Source: Liolophura sinensis
Lineage: Eukaryota > Mollusca > Polyplacophora > Chitonida > Chitonidae
Reading direction: 5' to 3'
DNA: 64,000 bases
Assembly: GCF_032854445.1 (NCBI RefSeq)
Contig: NC_088304.1
Location: 26,177,704 to 26,241,703, forward strand
The notes below the pieces were generated by a model. The model saw only the letters and a list, made by a program, of their open reading frames with translations, had not been told where the DNA came from and ran no database searches. Positions 38,186 to 49,662 of the stretch are shown one piece after another. Both the position numbers and the translations under genes were made by a program. The first letter of the stretch is position 1. The number at the start of each line of letters is the position of its first letter.

Positions 38186-40219
38186 GGCGCTGGTTTACCT
38201 GATAATCTGCCTTACGTATGGTGAAAGTTAAGCTTGCAAGACATTGATTCGAACATCAAATATCAAGGACGAGTGTTCTTACTACGTACTTTCATAAACT
38301 TTTGCACTCATGTACTTAATGAAGTCTTTGCCTTTTGGTCAGTAAAGGCTCAGAAATTCGACGTTTAGCTTCATGAAAAGAAATGTTTACGCACTGCTAT
38401 GAAATTCATGAAATACATCAAACATTTACCAGTCTGCGAGATTTGCTTATACGTAATGATCTTGAATGCAGCCACATAAAGCTGACACACTGCTAATTGG
38501 GACTACTTGCGCACGTGACGGTGGCGGAATTTATTTCTGCGAGACTTGTCTCATTTCCGGGAAGTCACCATACCGTCACGTTAAAACAGTCCCTCGGCCA
38601 AATTTGGTTTTTGATTAGCTTTGGTCGATTTCCTTATTTGCACAATGTAGAATTAATTCATCTTTAGGTTCGGACAGCAGTTAAGCCCGAATCGTCCGTG
38701 ACTTCATTCAGTCCAGTTAATCAAAATGCCCTTGTTGTCTTGTTTTTAGCCAAGTCAGTATAGACCGATCAATATACATGTGGGAAAACTAAAACACCAT
38801 CGCTCAGGGAAAATTACATTAGTTATTCCTAGAATAATTTTGTTCGTTATTAGTCTGTTTCTATCACTGGTGTTGGTACGGTGACATTCGCACGTACTTG
38901 GCAAATATTCAGTTATAACAACACAAAAGTCTTCAACTCCATTACATTCTTTGAATTATAAACTGCCATATATCGAATGAGCTGTTCAGTACATACTATA
39001 ACTAATTTTCCAGATCTTGCCGCAATCTGTAATTACACTGAAGAAAAAATTCGGAACGACAAGAGAATATGTCAAAACCATATTGCTACTTCAGGCGATA
39101 CAATATAGAGAGTGTAATTAAGGCCGAGGCTTCCTCGAGGTCTTCATTTGTTGATTTAATGAGCTCTTCGTCCTTTTCAAGATTATTTTAATATTAAACG
39201 TAGAAATGTAGATATTTGGGCGTCTTAATGTAGGAAGACGGTCCCAAAACCGATATATCTATATAATGCTGCCTCACTAAAACGCTGTGCCGAAGAAACC
39301 AATCGTTTACAAAATACTCAAATCTATAGGCTCTTCGCGTGAAGCGAGCAATATAATGTAATAACAGCGGTACTTTTTACAACGCAGTGGCTATTCGGAT
39401 CCAACCTGAATTGGTCATTGTTCTCTTGCAGTGTATACCAGTTCATCCTCAAAGCATCATGGAAAACTGGAAAGAATGTGCAGTAGACAAAGCAGGTTTG
39501 ATCCGAACTACTTTATGCAAATTCCCTGTTTTCAGTTTCACATGCAAAGACGTGCAGGATAATTTCCTGTGCACTCCTTTCTCTGAGCAAACGACCCTTT
39601 CCTGGCTCAGATGTATAAAGCATACGGTATATTACTACAGGTATACGAAATGAATTTTTTATTGTTGCTTAACGTTACTGTTGCTCCATGATTTCTCAAT
39701 GATATCCCAACGACCCATATATATTACGGCTGGAAGAAACTATTGACCTTTGGAAAGTAATATATTGTGGAACTTATTGCATGAGCAACAATCCATATAT
39801 AGCTGAGGCAGTCAAAGATATTTACCCACCTTGCTGGTTTTAAAGGAAACCACAGGAACTCGCGTTAGTACATCTTACCTGGATCTATATTTGTACAAAC
39901 ACCAAAACTTTTTCCTTTCTCGCAACCTTTAGGACAAGATGTATAGTTTCGTTTTGACATTGTAAATTTTCCTTACTCGGACACGAATATATCATTGGGG
40001 CTTGCATTTGGCGTGTACAGGTGTCGCCTTGCAGTATTTCTTTGATCTTGTGTTTTGTGTGACGATTTCAACGTCACAAGCTATTACTGCAAAAACTGGC
40101 GTGTGAAGGTTATTCCTTCAAACGCCTTCACTCAAGTATCTTAAGTTTTACAATGAGTATAATTCTCTTGTAAGTAACTGAGGGCACAGCGCGTCAAGAA
40201 TCTCTGGCGCTCTGTTTCA

Positions 40220-40640
40220 TGATTGTGTCTAATTCTGCTTAACCCGGTGCTAGGGTAAGTACATTCATCGTGTTGAATTAGATCGCCACACTGGATATAC
40301 GAACTGTTGCAATCAATGCGCAATTGAGATACATATATTATTATCAACAACTTATATACTCCCATGGTACAGGAATGCTGATTTCGCTCATTCGCCGGAA
40401 CATACCGTGCGCCTTTGCAACATCACTGAAAACTGTTGACTAGTTCTTTTTCTATGTTTCTGTCCCATTTTCATACATATATATACTTTCTTAGTCCTTT
40501 TAATAGTTTGTATGAAACGTCGTTTTGGGAATTGGCCTTCCGATTATGGACCTGGAACGTATATCTTGGTTGACAGCTGGTGTACAAATGTCTGTTTCGG
40601 CGCATAGATATGCGTCATATTTGTCAGAGGCGCGTGTTCT
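40220..40640 (+). repeat. Dispersed repeat R1, copy 2
   Basis: gatcgccacactggatatac, cgaactgttgcaatcaatgc, ggaatgctgatttcgctcat and, at 40520-40600, ttttgggaattgg, gattatggacctggaacgta and ttggttgacagctgg align with copies 1 and 3. The frame reading LGIG, then MDLER and WLTAGVQMSVS, parallels copy 3. Confidence 0.65.
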
Positions 40641-41344
40641 CGATCTAACGTCATGTAAGATTACACAAAAATTATCGTTGCCACAAACACCCGAAAACAT
40701 GAAAACTGGAGAATGTTTCAATTCGGGTATCTGTTGTATTGAACCAATGGTATTCACCAGATCTCTACAAAGGGGAGCAAGTCATGTAACTCATAGCAAA
40801 ACAGTGCCCTCTATGTATTTGAATAACAATGTCAGCTTTGATTTTTCATGATTACTGGTGTTTGTATTGAAATCAGTGGTATCGTTATTTATTCCTTGTG
40901 ACCAAGAGGACGAGAGAAGGACACCTTAAGCACTTGGCCACCACCCAATACTTTGCCGTTTGAATGAACACACGTTGGTTTGACTGATGCTTTTCATCAG
41001 GAGATTTGTCAGTTACACGGTATACAAACAAAGACGCAAACGAAATAAACTCTAGAAAGAAATAATATCTTAATTAAAACATGTTTTATTGCACGTATTT
41101 CTTTCACATATTAAACATGATAATAAATAAAAACATATCATAAACTCAGAATACATTTCATATGAAATTCACAACTCAGCCATTTATATGCTCAATACAT
41201 AAATCCTATATAACATCATAGAACTTACACAAATATACTCCCAGCGTTTAACCTATTGCTTTGCCTTTGTACCCAAAATTCGAGGCTGTACTAGGCTACA
41301 GCCATCGTTGCCTCATTTATCTAAATTGTTTCTCTCTCCATAGC

Positions 41345-41515
41345 TTATAGACTCGTGACCAGTAAGGTCACGGGTTCGAGTCTAGTTCGGGTAGTCCATG
41401 GCTTCAAGTTAGGAGGTTTATCCGGTACTTGGTACATGACAGTTGATCTCCTTGACCAAAACTAAGAGTGAAATATTCATAAGTGCAGTGATAAAGCCTC
41501 AATTAAACAAGAACT
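41345..41515 (+). mobile_element. tRNA-like SINE fragment (unassigned family)
   Basis: A B-box-like cgggttcgagtctag at about 41370, then a loosely SINE-like gagtgaaatattcataagtg ending in caattaaacaa. It would lie in gene B's 3' UTR if the AATAAA at 41085 is used. Confidence 0.4.
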
Positions 41516-42062
41516 AAAGATAACACGTATTACAATGCTCTAAATGTAGTACGTTGAGATTTGGCGATCAAATGGTTTATAATGAGTTGCCTCTGGGCCA
41601 AGTGAGTTAGAAATGGCATTGATTAAATTAAAATATAGATGACGATTTATAATACTTTCCAGTGGTAAAAGGCTGACAAGTGTGAACCACGGGAGGTCAC
41701 CCAACACCATATGGCATGTATAAAGATTGTCTACGAAAACTCTTTTAGCAGAGAAGTAGGCTGTGGTGATTCGTCACCACGGTTAGAATGTATATCTGGT
41801 AACATTTCCAGTTATTAGCTCTTTAACCAACGGTTATAGAATATCTCCCTGGCAAAATATACTACATATGACATACTGGTTACCGTTTTCAATCTTGCTA
41901 AATAGCTTTCAAAACTTCAATGTACAATAACTTTTGATAATAATCATATGTATGAGAGTACACGTATGTGGATCAGCGAATGTTTTTATGGAAGTCAAGT
42001 GACCAATATATCTTATGACATTTTCCACGTATTTAATGAATGACGATGTGTAAGATGTCTCC

Positions 42063-42373
42063 TCACAGCTCCGTTGGATGAGGGTATTTGTACATGCTGA
42101 AAGATCTGCTCAGAGATCTGTTATAGTTATGGGAGAGGATAGTCGTCGCAACACTCGGTGAATGAGAGGGTAACCGAGGTTCGTTAGCGTCTTTGAGTTG
42201 TGAAAACACGGGACAGAATATCGACAGAGATGTGCCCATGATGCCTAACATGTACGACCAGCCCAAGTGACAATCCGCTCCGTAAAACGCTCCTGTGCTG
42301 CCACAGAGGGTCCGCACGAATGGAGAGGCCAGTCCAAATGGATAAATGATAAGGGCGGCAGCCATCAGCACAA
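42063..42373 (-). CDS. LHFPL7-like: Gene B exon 2: LHFPL-like tetraspan membrane protein, C-terminal part
   Basis: Last coding exon of gene B. The acceptor reads TTGCATTTCAG/TT on the minus strand, the split codon g+tt gives Val122, and the stop TGA occupies 42065-42063. Seen: TM3 (about 112-134, ending IIYPFG); loop 2 with GLASPF (135-140), C145 and C156; GWSYMLGIMG (159-168); TM4 to about 180; and a 43-residue tail rich in Ser, Asn and Tyr, much longer than gene A's. From memory, vertebrate LHFPL7/TMEM211 has a very similar stretch (FP-GLASPF, two Cys, LGW-YM), so I favour that subfamily; a tree is needed. An ATTAAA lies 26 bases past the stop (minus strand, 42037-42032) and an AATAAA about 970 bases past it (41090-41085). 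Either or neither may be used. Confidence 0.9.
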
Positions 42374-42398
42374 CTGAAATGCAAGCAGGAATACTTGT

Positions 42399-42625
42399 GA
42401 ATCTTTGAACAAAATAGTAAGGTGAATACCATTTGTTATTTAATGCCTTGGTGAGAAAGATTAATTTTTTTAACAAAAATGATACTGGGAATATTATTTG
42501 TACTTAAGCGCCATGGTAGGAAAGATAAATTTTCAACAAAAATAGTCAAGTGAATATCATTTGCACTGCCTGGGTAAGAAAGCTTAATCTTTGAACAAAA
42601 TAGTTAAGTGAATACCATTTGTCAG
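42399..42625. repeat. About 62-bp tandem repeat, 3.5 diverged units, at gene B's acceptor
   Basis: ctttgaacaaaatagt at 42402 and 42590, with variants tttttaacaaaaatgat and ttttcaacaaaaatagt between, each followed by gtgaataccatttg and a ggtgagaaagattaat-like end. It lies about 26 bases upstream of gene B exon 2 in transcript order, so it probably spans the branch-point region. Confidence 0.75.
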
Positions 42626-43803
42626 GTGAACTCGACATCATATGAAGGACTGCAATCATAAAATTACTACCATATTTTTTACTTACATATGAACTTAATT
42701 TCTTAAAGTTAAATAGCACCATTTAAAGACTTAAATTCGGGTTCCGTATTTAATAAAGTTCAAATTATTGATATTTTATGGAAAGATGATAATTACTATA
42801 AATAGTCATGCAGGAGACAGACAAGCTTGAAAAGCAGTTTCGTATTTGAGTCCCACAACCTGGGCAACATTCGCTATAAGTAAGTATACAGAGCCCATGT
42901 AAAACTACTTAGAATCTACTATGTCTCCAGAATTCCATACGTAACGAACTATCACAGTTATTTAATCAAATGCAACTTTTCTGCCAATACGCTTTGCGAG
43001 ATTACTATGTTAGTTTTGCTGGTTTCACAAAGCGCGCGGACAGCCGACAACTGGGCCATCACACCCTGTTATAAAGGCCACTAGAAATAACATTTTCAGT
43101 TAAAAGTTCAACACACTGTGTACAAGTCTGCGGTCGCCATAGTCGCCCACGCGCCTGGCGCCATCGAAGGAAGCCGTCCGGAAGTGGCGCGCAGGCTCCA
43201 TTGGATGTTCTCAACATGATACACTAGTCCTACTAGAGTTACCACAGTTTGGCGACGCGCTGACTCGACACCTGAATTTATTTGTCCGGCATTATTCCAG
43301 CCAGCTATAGTGGATGTTAGATTATCCACCTGTACCTCATTTTATGAGATAGGCTGATATTAAGCAATCGGCATTTGTAACCTAACCTCAACTCTCTGAA
43401 GTTATACTTGGTCATGGCGGACAGCCATATGCACCGAGTACACGCCATTTGCAGACAGATTTATGGAACTTCAGCCAAAATGGATCCATTCTGTCTGGAA
43501 AAAAGACATTATGATACCAAAGAGGCAGAAGAAGTGTACGGTTTTCTAGCTGATAACTGATTCCTATGATCCGCACGAAGACGCAGAGCACAAGCCATTA
43601 GCAACCCCTGGTGTTGATCGTATTGGGCCATTCCTATGTTTTTGGGCACTATAAATAAGCAATTGCGTGGTGTTTTTGATCGGGGCTTGATCCGATTCCT
43701 TTACCCCATAAACTTCAACGTCGCCGCTTGAGCGAAATATGGCTAAAGGCGACGTAATTTCCCCACCAATGGAAATAAATGAAGTGATTAAATAAATAAC
43801 ACT

Positions 43804-43862
43804 AGCGTCGTATCAGTGAAATATTGTTGTACTGCGTAAATCACCAATCAAGTAAACAAATT
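43804..43862 (+). mobile_element. Family 1 SINE 3' end, plus arm of a facing pair
   Basis: gcgtcgtatcagtgaaatat, then gtactgcgtaaatcaccaat. Confidence 0.7.
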
Positions 43863-43865
43863 AGT

Positions 43866-44004
43866 TTTTATTTATTTATTTATTTATTTATTTGATTGGT
43901 GTTTTACGCCGTTCTCAGGAACATTTCACTTATACGACAGCGGCCAGCATTATGGCGGGTGGAAACCAGGTAGAGCCCCTGGGAAACCCACGACCATCCG
44001 CAGG
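43866..44004 (-). mobile_element. Family 1 SINE 3' half, minus arm of a facing pair
   Basis: ttta tail, gattggtgttttacgccgtt, ttcacttatacgacagcggc, ggaaacccacgaccatccgc. Tail-to-tail with the preceding copy, so the transcript can fold into a hairpin. Lies in the gene B intron, sense to that gene. Confidence 0.85.
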
Positions 44005-44109
44005 AACAAATTAATTACTTAATGGTGAAGCGCTATTTTACATAAATGTACACTGTCACTATTTAAACATTTACAAAAAAGCTAGAATAAAACCCTGAGG
44101 TAAACTGAG

Positions 44110-44175
44110 AAGGAGTCTTATTTCACCAGTTACGTGTGCCAGCTATCACACAGTCGTCTTTGCTATGCTTTTTGC
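44110..44175 (+). repeat. Dispersed repeat R2, weak copy
   Basis: ttcaccagttacgtg, then tgccagctatcacacagtcg, similar to the R2 cores at 6.6 and 52.6 kb. Confidence 0.4.
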
Positions 44176-45117
44176 TCACTATATCATTTTTTATATAAGT
44201 CTTATATATGAATAAGTAGGGAGCCATGTCAGTGTATAAGACGTTGTATCTCTGTTAGTATGCATCTGACAACGATGTATAAATCCTGTCCAATCCCTAA
44301 AGAGCCTACCGAACAAAGTTGTCTTGAGTGTTTAACTGACACACTATACCATTTCACCTGCAGAAGATAGTGACAGACAGATGGAAGAAGGGCTTTTAAC
44401 GCTATCACCCACGGATCGTCGTGACCGCTTAGACAGAGGAGCCTTGGGACGCTTGCTTGCCAGGAAGCAACATATTTAAATCCCTGTACAGCCGTCGGAC
44501 TGATTGGGCCTATTGTGGTCCTAGACACCTTCTCCGAAAGGTTTGTGTCCACTGGATTAGGATTTGATAAGATAGATAGCCATTAACAATACAGGCTAGT
44601 CCTCTGGGAACGAGGTAAATACGGCACTGGAAAACCTCATTGATTATCGACAACTGAAAACAGTCCGAATCGAACAGATTACCCCAATCGCTAGAGACGT
44701 CTGTCAGAGAGCGTTTCTCTGTTACAGACACATGTTGGACTTGGCAATTGTCAAGTTTGTTTCCTGTCAAGAGACAACCTTAATGTCTGAATACTAATAG
44801 ACGAGTGAGGCTTGTGTGTTTACGTGAAGTGGTCAGGGGGAATTTTGTTATTGGTAATCTAATAGAACAACATGTCCGGTTGTCCTGGTTGTGCCGAAAG
44901 TTTGCGTCTACCGCCATTGTCTTCTGATGCATAACAATAGGACGTTACCATGTTAATTAGTATGAATGAAAGAGGGACAGGAGACCCTTTAAAAACACCG
45001 CACTTTGAACTACTGGAATTTTAGAGGCCTATATATTTGATTTGGGCATTAGACACTGGAAAACATATTGTCTTTTGAAACTTATGTAGCATATGTGACA
45101 AAAGTTGCATTTTGATC

Positions 45118-45405
45118 GTATACACAGTAGATCTGGGGTTTAATCGATCCCGAATCGAGTAATGTCTAAAGACCTTAATATCGGGATTCTTAGCACTACT
45201 TCGCATAGCGCTTAGCATAAGAGGAAACTGGTCGGTCCGGTGTCAGTATTTTGTGTTTGGTTGAGGCGTCGTGCCTGTATGGTGTCTTCAGCATGGCATT
45301 CTACTGGCACAGCACTTTAATGCCGGTATTGGGGACGGAATGCTACAAGGAGACACCGTGGTGATACGACCGAAAAAATGTTAAAAGCGAAGATAAAACC
45401 CTACC
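45118..45405 (+). mobile_element. Family 2 SINE, diverged
   Basis: A head-like ggtttaatcgatcccgaatc, ggtgtcttcagcatggcatt, ctacaaggagacaccg, then cgaccgaaaaaatgttaaaa, in the same order as the 5425-5745 copy. Antisense in the gene B intron. Confidence 0.55.
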
Positions 45406-45607
45406 CTGAAAAAAGCAAACAACTCAAACACCAATATGTACGCTAAAATGATTTCCGGCAGCCTGACTACATTAATTGAAAATACCTTTTACAGCAGGTG
45501 CGATAAAAGATATTGATATTATAACACAGCCAACGTGTGGCTATTTGTATCAAAGCCAAATTCTTCCACTACCTCAGCTTATCACGGAACGAGGTCCAGG
45601 TTATCGT

Positions 45608-45720
45608 ATGGTTTATTTGTTTAGTTTTTCTGTATTTGAGTCTCACACCGATACTTCACTTATACGACATTATGTTGTGAGGAGCCTGGTGGAAATACAC
45701 GGCTATCTGGTTGCATCCAG
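45608..45720 (-). mobile_element. Decayed family 1 SINE, minus orientation
   Basis: gtttatttgtttagtttttc, gatacttcacttatacgaca, ttatgttgtgaggagcctgg. Heavily mutated but in order. Confidence 0.45.
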
Positions 45721-47568
45721 CTTTCATAAACAGTGACCATTACTACCATACTTTCAAACAGGTATTCCGCCAGAGAAATCGCAAAAGTTTTTTTGAGAAT
45801 TGCATTTTTATCAGTTCTTGGTCATAGCGGTGTGACCTGGGTGAATTAATTCGATTTATGGTTAATATGACATCGTTAGCTCTCAGATGTGTTCACACAG
45901 TTTTTCACCTTAACACTTTTTCAGCTCAGAAAATCGTTAAAAATCACCCATCCACAGTGGAAAATATATTAATATGAAGGAAAAAAGCAATAAATATACT
46001 TTTATGTCGTAATCCTGGGCTATTAAATTGTTATAACTACCTGTCTGTGAACTAATTATCGCTAAAGTGTTCGTTCATGATGCCGTGTGGTTTTGTAACG
46101 TGGCGTTGATTATAAAAGGATCGAAATGGATTATTTTTCATTTTCAAAACATGGTTCCGCGTCAGTACTAACGGTTCATATGCCGGAGAACTTCAAAGAC
46201 CAGCCGGAGGTGTGTGACTACTGGATGGAATGATTTTAGTTAGGACAGCAGGCGGTGACACGCACAGGTAAAACGTCACCTACAATCAATGGACAAGGCA
46301 ATCAAAGGGACAAGTTAGTGAGAATACAGGAATTATACAACGTAACCGTGTTAAAAAAGGAAATTAATCATCCACTCCTATGCGAACATCGTCACAAACT
46401 GTTCACTGAGCCTTGGCAAAATCGGAGAGCCGATTAAAGGTCATCAAAGATTCGTCGGACGATAAAATTGCGCATGCTCTCAGATGTAAAATCCGAAGCA
46501 CAATGGATTATAGGATTCGGGCGTGTTTCACGTGGAACAAAGTGTGAAGGCGATGTATAAGTAGATTAAAGGGTTGTACAAGAGTTTACGAGTGGTGCAG
46601 CACTGTCCTGTCTCTCGTGAAAGCTGTGAAGTGTAGAGACTAGGCTGATCTACATCAGCCACTGGCGCCTTCAGCCTCAATTTACATTTTCCGCTCGTGC
46701 ACACCTTTTATTGAGCCGGCCAAATTGATTACATGACGGGTATAATCGTGGGTAATTGTGTCAGGACAAATTCAGCCCGAATTATTCCAGACACGCTGGA
46801 GAATGGCGCGTATTGTCATTCAGTTCTTTTTAAGAGCCAACAATGGGTAAATCGGCGATCGCATGCGGCATCGTATAAGCTCTACTCGGTCAATATAGCG
46901 TCTGTTGATGTGTGAGTGTATGCGGCTGCCACAGTCACGGCTCTGCCGTTACCTGCCCTCCTCTGATTTACAGCAGATGAATCACAGTCGGCAGATACTC
47001 GAGACCCGATCGTCCTGTTCAGCGGGCCGCACAACGATCACTCTTCATCGCCCATCATCGTGTGCTACCGGGCCATTTTACAGTCGTAGTATCAGTCGTC
47101 GTAACTCAGAAAGCTTTATCTGGTTACACATCCACGCTTCGTGCAATTTGGACAAAGATTTGCCTCCGAACTGAAGAGTGCAGGGATACTGGCTGGTTAA
47201 CACAGCCACACAAACATAATAAGTTGTCGACTATAAATTTTTACTTTGCACCTAGTTAAAATATATCAATATTTAGTTGGCTTTAAATAGAACTGACAAT
47301 TTTTTGTCCAGGGTTACTGTCCAATCTCGTAATGATTACTAAGGTGGCGAATGCTAGATCTTTACATCGAGCAGCAACAGCTGACAAAATGGTGTGTCGA
47401 AAAAATCCAGCCTGCACGTGTCATGGCACGGCACGAAAATTTGGTAGTATATATTTTGGGGCATATTATGCTCTCATGTTATCATCAGATAACCCCCCAA
47501 CAACCTCTAGTCTTCCCTCTATATGCAGTAACGATGATCAAGGAACCATCGAGCAAATGACATTGCAC

Positions 47569-47812
47569 TTATTTATTTATTTATTTATTTACTTATTTGA
47601 TTGGTGTTTTACGCCGTACTCATTTACGATGAATATTTCACTTATACGACGGCGGACAGCATTATGGTGGGAGGAAACCGGACAGAGCCCGGGGGAAACC
47701 CGTGACTATCAGCAGGTTGCTGCAGGCCTTCCCACTTAGGGCCGGAGAGGAAGCCAACATGAGGTGGACTTGAACTCACAGCGACCGCATTGGTGAGAGA
47801 CTCCTGGGCACT
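47569..47812 (-). mobile_element. Family 1 SINE, near full-length, minus orientation
   Basis: ttta tail, gattggtgttttacgccgta, ttcacttatacgacggcgga, ggtgggaggaaaccggacag, cggagaggaagccaacatga, cttgaactcacagcgaccgc, ctcctgggca. Sense to gene B, within its intron. A short duplication interrupts the 3' domain near 47622. Confidence 0.9.
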
Positions 47813-48395
47813 GCACTTGAGACACTGATATTGCATTGTTATAGCTACATGTATTCTGTTATCATAGCGTATTATTCTGTCATATTCAACATAACATCCT
47901 GTTAGTCTAATCGAATTTATGTTGAAGTAATAGAATATGTGTTATTTTCAATCTACGGCAATATCCGAATACCGTCTGTTAAAATTGACAGATTAAGTTT
48001 TAGAATGTAATTATACGAACATCTTTTAACACAGGCCACTCGCCTAATGATGTATACGATAGTAAGAAAACCTCTATGTGCAGGGTGTCACTGAATGGTA
48101 ATGTGAATGTGCGACTGTTAGTGCAGTAGCGTACTTTCACTTTCCCCATGATATCGGGTCTAGTTATGTGAATGGGGCTAGTACCTTTTCTAAAGTCACC
48201 TTTGGTTGCACCTTGTTCAGAATTTATTATATGCGCTATTTATCAAAAATGCTGCGAATTCACTACGCTATAAAAAATTGGTCTACAAGGATCTGCAGTC
48301 TACTTCCAACACTCGTAAAATGGTATCGATTGACTGACTCAGTGGTTAATTCTAGTACATTCCGTCCTGTGGCACAATTTGTGTTAATCATTGGT

Positions 48396-48578
48396 TTGTT
48401 TATTTATTTATTTGTTTTACACCCTCTGCAAGTTGTTGGAAAACCTCCCCACCTACAGCCGGAGAGTAAGCCAGCATGAGGTGGACTTGAACTCACAGCG
48501 ACCGCATTGGTGAAAGGCTACTGCATGGTTCATTACGCTGCGTTAGCGCGCTAACCAACTGAGCCACAGGAGGCCCCT
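48396..48578 (-). mobile_element. Family 1 SINE with the 3' domain deleted, minus orientation
   Basis: ttta tail and a stub tgttttacaccct, then cggagagtaagccagcatga, cttgaactcacagcgaccgc and the whole head to gagccacaggaggcccc, which is the complement of ggggcctcc and the A box. It preserves the 5' end of the family. Confidence 0.8.
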
Positions 48579-48878
48579 ATCGTTGGTTTGAAAATAGATG
48601 ATTTGAAAATTGATTTTGTCATCAATATCTCGTGCACACCTGACGAATTGTTTATGCATATTTTTTACGATGTAACAGAAATCTCAACAGAAATATGACG
48701 GAGACTTTTAGACAATTATATTTGTCACACCTGTAGTGAATAGTACTTCAACAATAACGGGACACCGTTACCCTCGTAATGGCAACTCGGGTCCAAGCTG
48801 TGCGGACTATTTTACTTCTGCCTGGAATGAGTCATACGTAACCAGTTAGCCCACGAGATGTTTTTACAAATGCAGGAG

Positions 48879-48989
48879 GGGGGCCTCCTTGGCTCAGTTG
48901 GTTAGCGCACCATAATGCTTGCCGCCGTCGTATAAGTGAAATATTCTTAGGTGCGGCGTAAAACACCAATTAAATAAATAAATAAATAA
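48879..48989 (+). mobile_element. Family 1 SINE reduced to head plus 3' end
   Basis: The 5' end ggggggcctccttggctcag, then ttggttagcgc, is joined directly to accataatgcttgccgccgt and the intact 3' end with (aaat)n. The body and B box (about 130 bases) are gone. Confidence 0.85.
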
Positions 48990-49662
48990 TCTAATATAAA
49001 TATCTAATACAGGAATGGACAATAGACTACACAGATGTGGCCCAAACTCACCCTTCGGCGGAGAAATGGTTCAGTTTTCAGTTTACTTTCCGAGCTTGTG
49101 GAATAGTTTCCATCTGCTTGTGCTATTTTTTGGCTCATTGCCTTATTATTTTGTCGTCAACAATCTACCAATTGTTGTATTCTATGATAGATCTCAGGAT
49201 TTTACTTAATCACAACAGATTTGTGTGTCCATTGGGAATCCAGCTCATACTGCTAAATATGTGCTCATCAAAAATACAGCATTCGCGCAGTGCGGTATAG
49301 AATGCTATTTTTTGTGTATTACATCCGCTTTTGTCTTTCACCCGCGGTATCATCGGTTTGAAATCTGATATTAATCTAACATTTTATGAACGCGATATTA
49401 ACGGGTGAGGTGCTAAAGGCTCTTAAGTCGAAGCATTTAGAAAATTCCTAAAAGGCTGACAAGTGGTATTCATATTCAAGGCTGTTGTCGAATTCCAATG
49501 ATTATTATTATTCCCATCATGTTTTCTCGTCAGAATCATTTGCATGTTATCTTGAAAGCCGCAATAAATTTCAGCTCACGGGTTTAATTCCAGACTGAGT
49601 TTCCCTTTATGCATACCATTGTATGGATTAGTCGATACTCATGATCATAAGTGTGCCCTTAC

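Larger units (their letters stand above)
24326..42062. other. Spacer between the convergent genes A and B
   Basis: No gene can be supported in this 17.7 kb. It is unusually rich in tandem arrays (26.6-28.0, 35.2-35.95 and 37.8-38.2 kb), with SINEs and one R1 repeat copy. The 3' UTRs of both genes must lie at its two ends. An unrecognised minus-strand frame at 28999-29307 is discussed under findings. Confidence 0.5.
42374..49662 (-). other. Gene B intron (phase 1, 7.3 kb)
   Basis: The intron runs from the donor at 49662-49661 to the acceptor at 42375-42374 (minus strand). It contains, from high to low coordinate: SINEs at 48879-48989, 48396-48578 and 47569-47812, a decayed SINE at 45608-45720, a second-family SINE at 45118-45405, a facing SINE-tail pair at 43804-44004, an R2 repeat copy at 44110-44175, and a roughly 62-bp repeat directly upstream of the acceptor (42399-42625). 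Open frames here (for example 44229-44552 and 46905-47174) are unrecognised. Confidence 0.8.

Noticed and set aside
42374-42476. Continuation of gene B's exon 2 frame upstream to a Met-like start
   Set aside because: The frame stays open into the intron, but a good acceptor at 42374 and the phase match with exon 1 and gene A show that these codons are intronic repeat.
47332-47739. 135-codon plus frame
   Set aside because: Its second half is antisense SINE and its first half has no recognisable domain or splice context.
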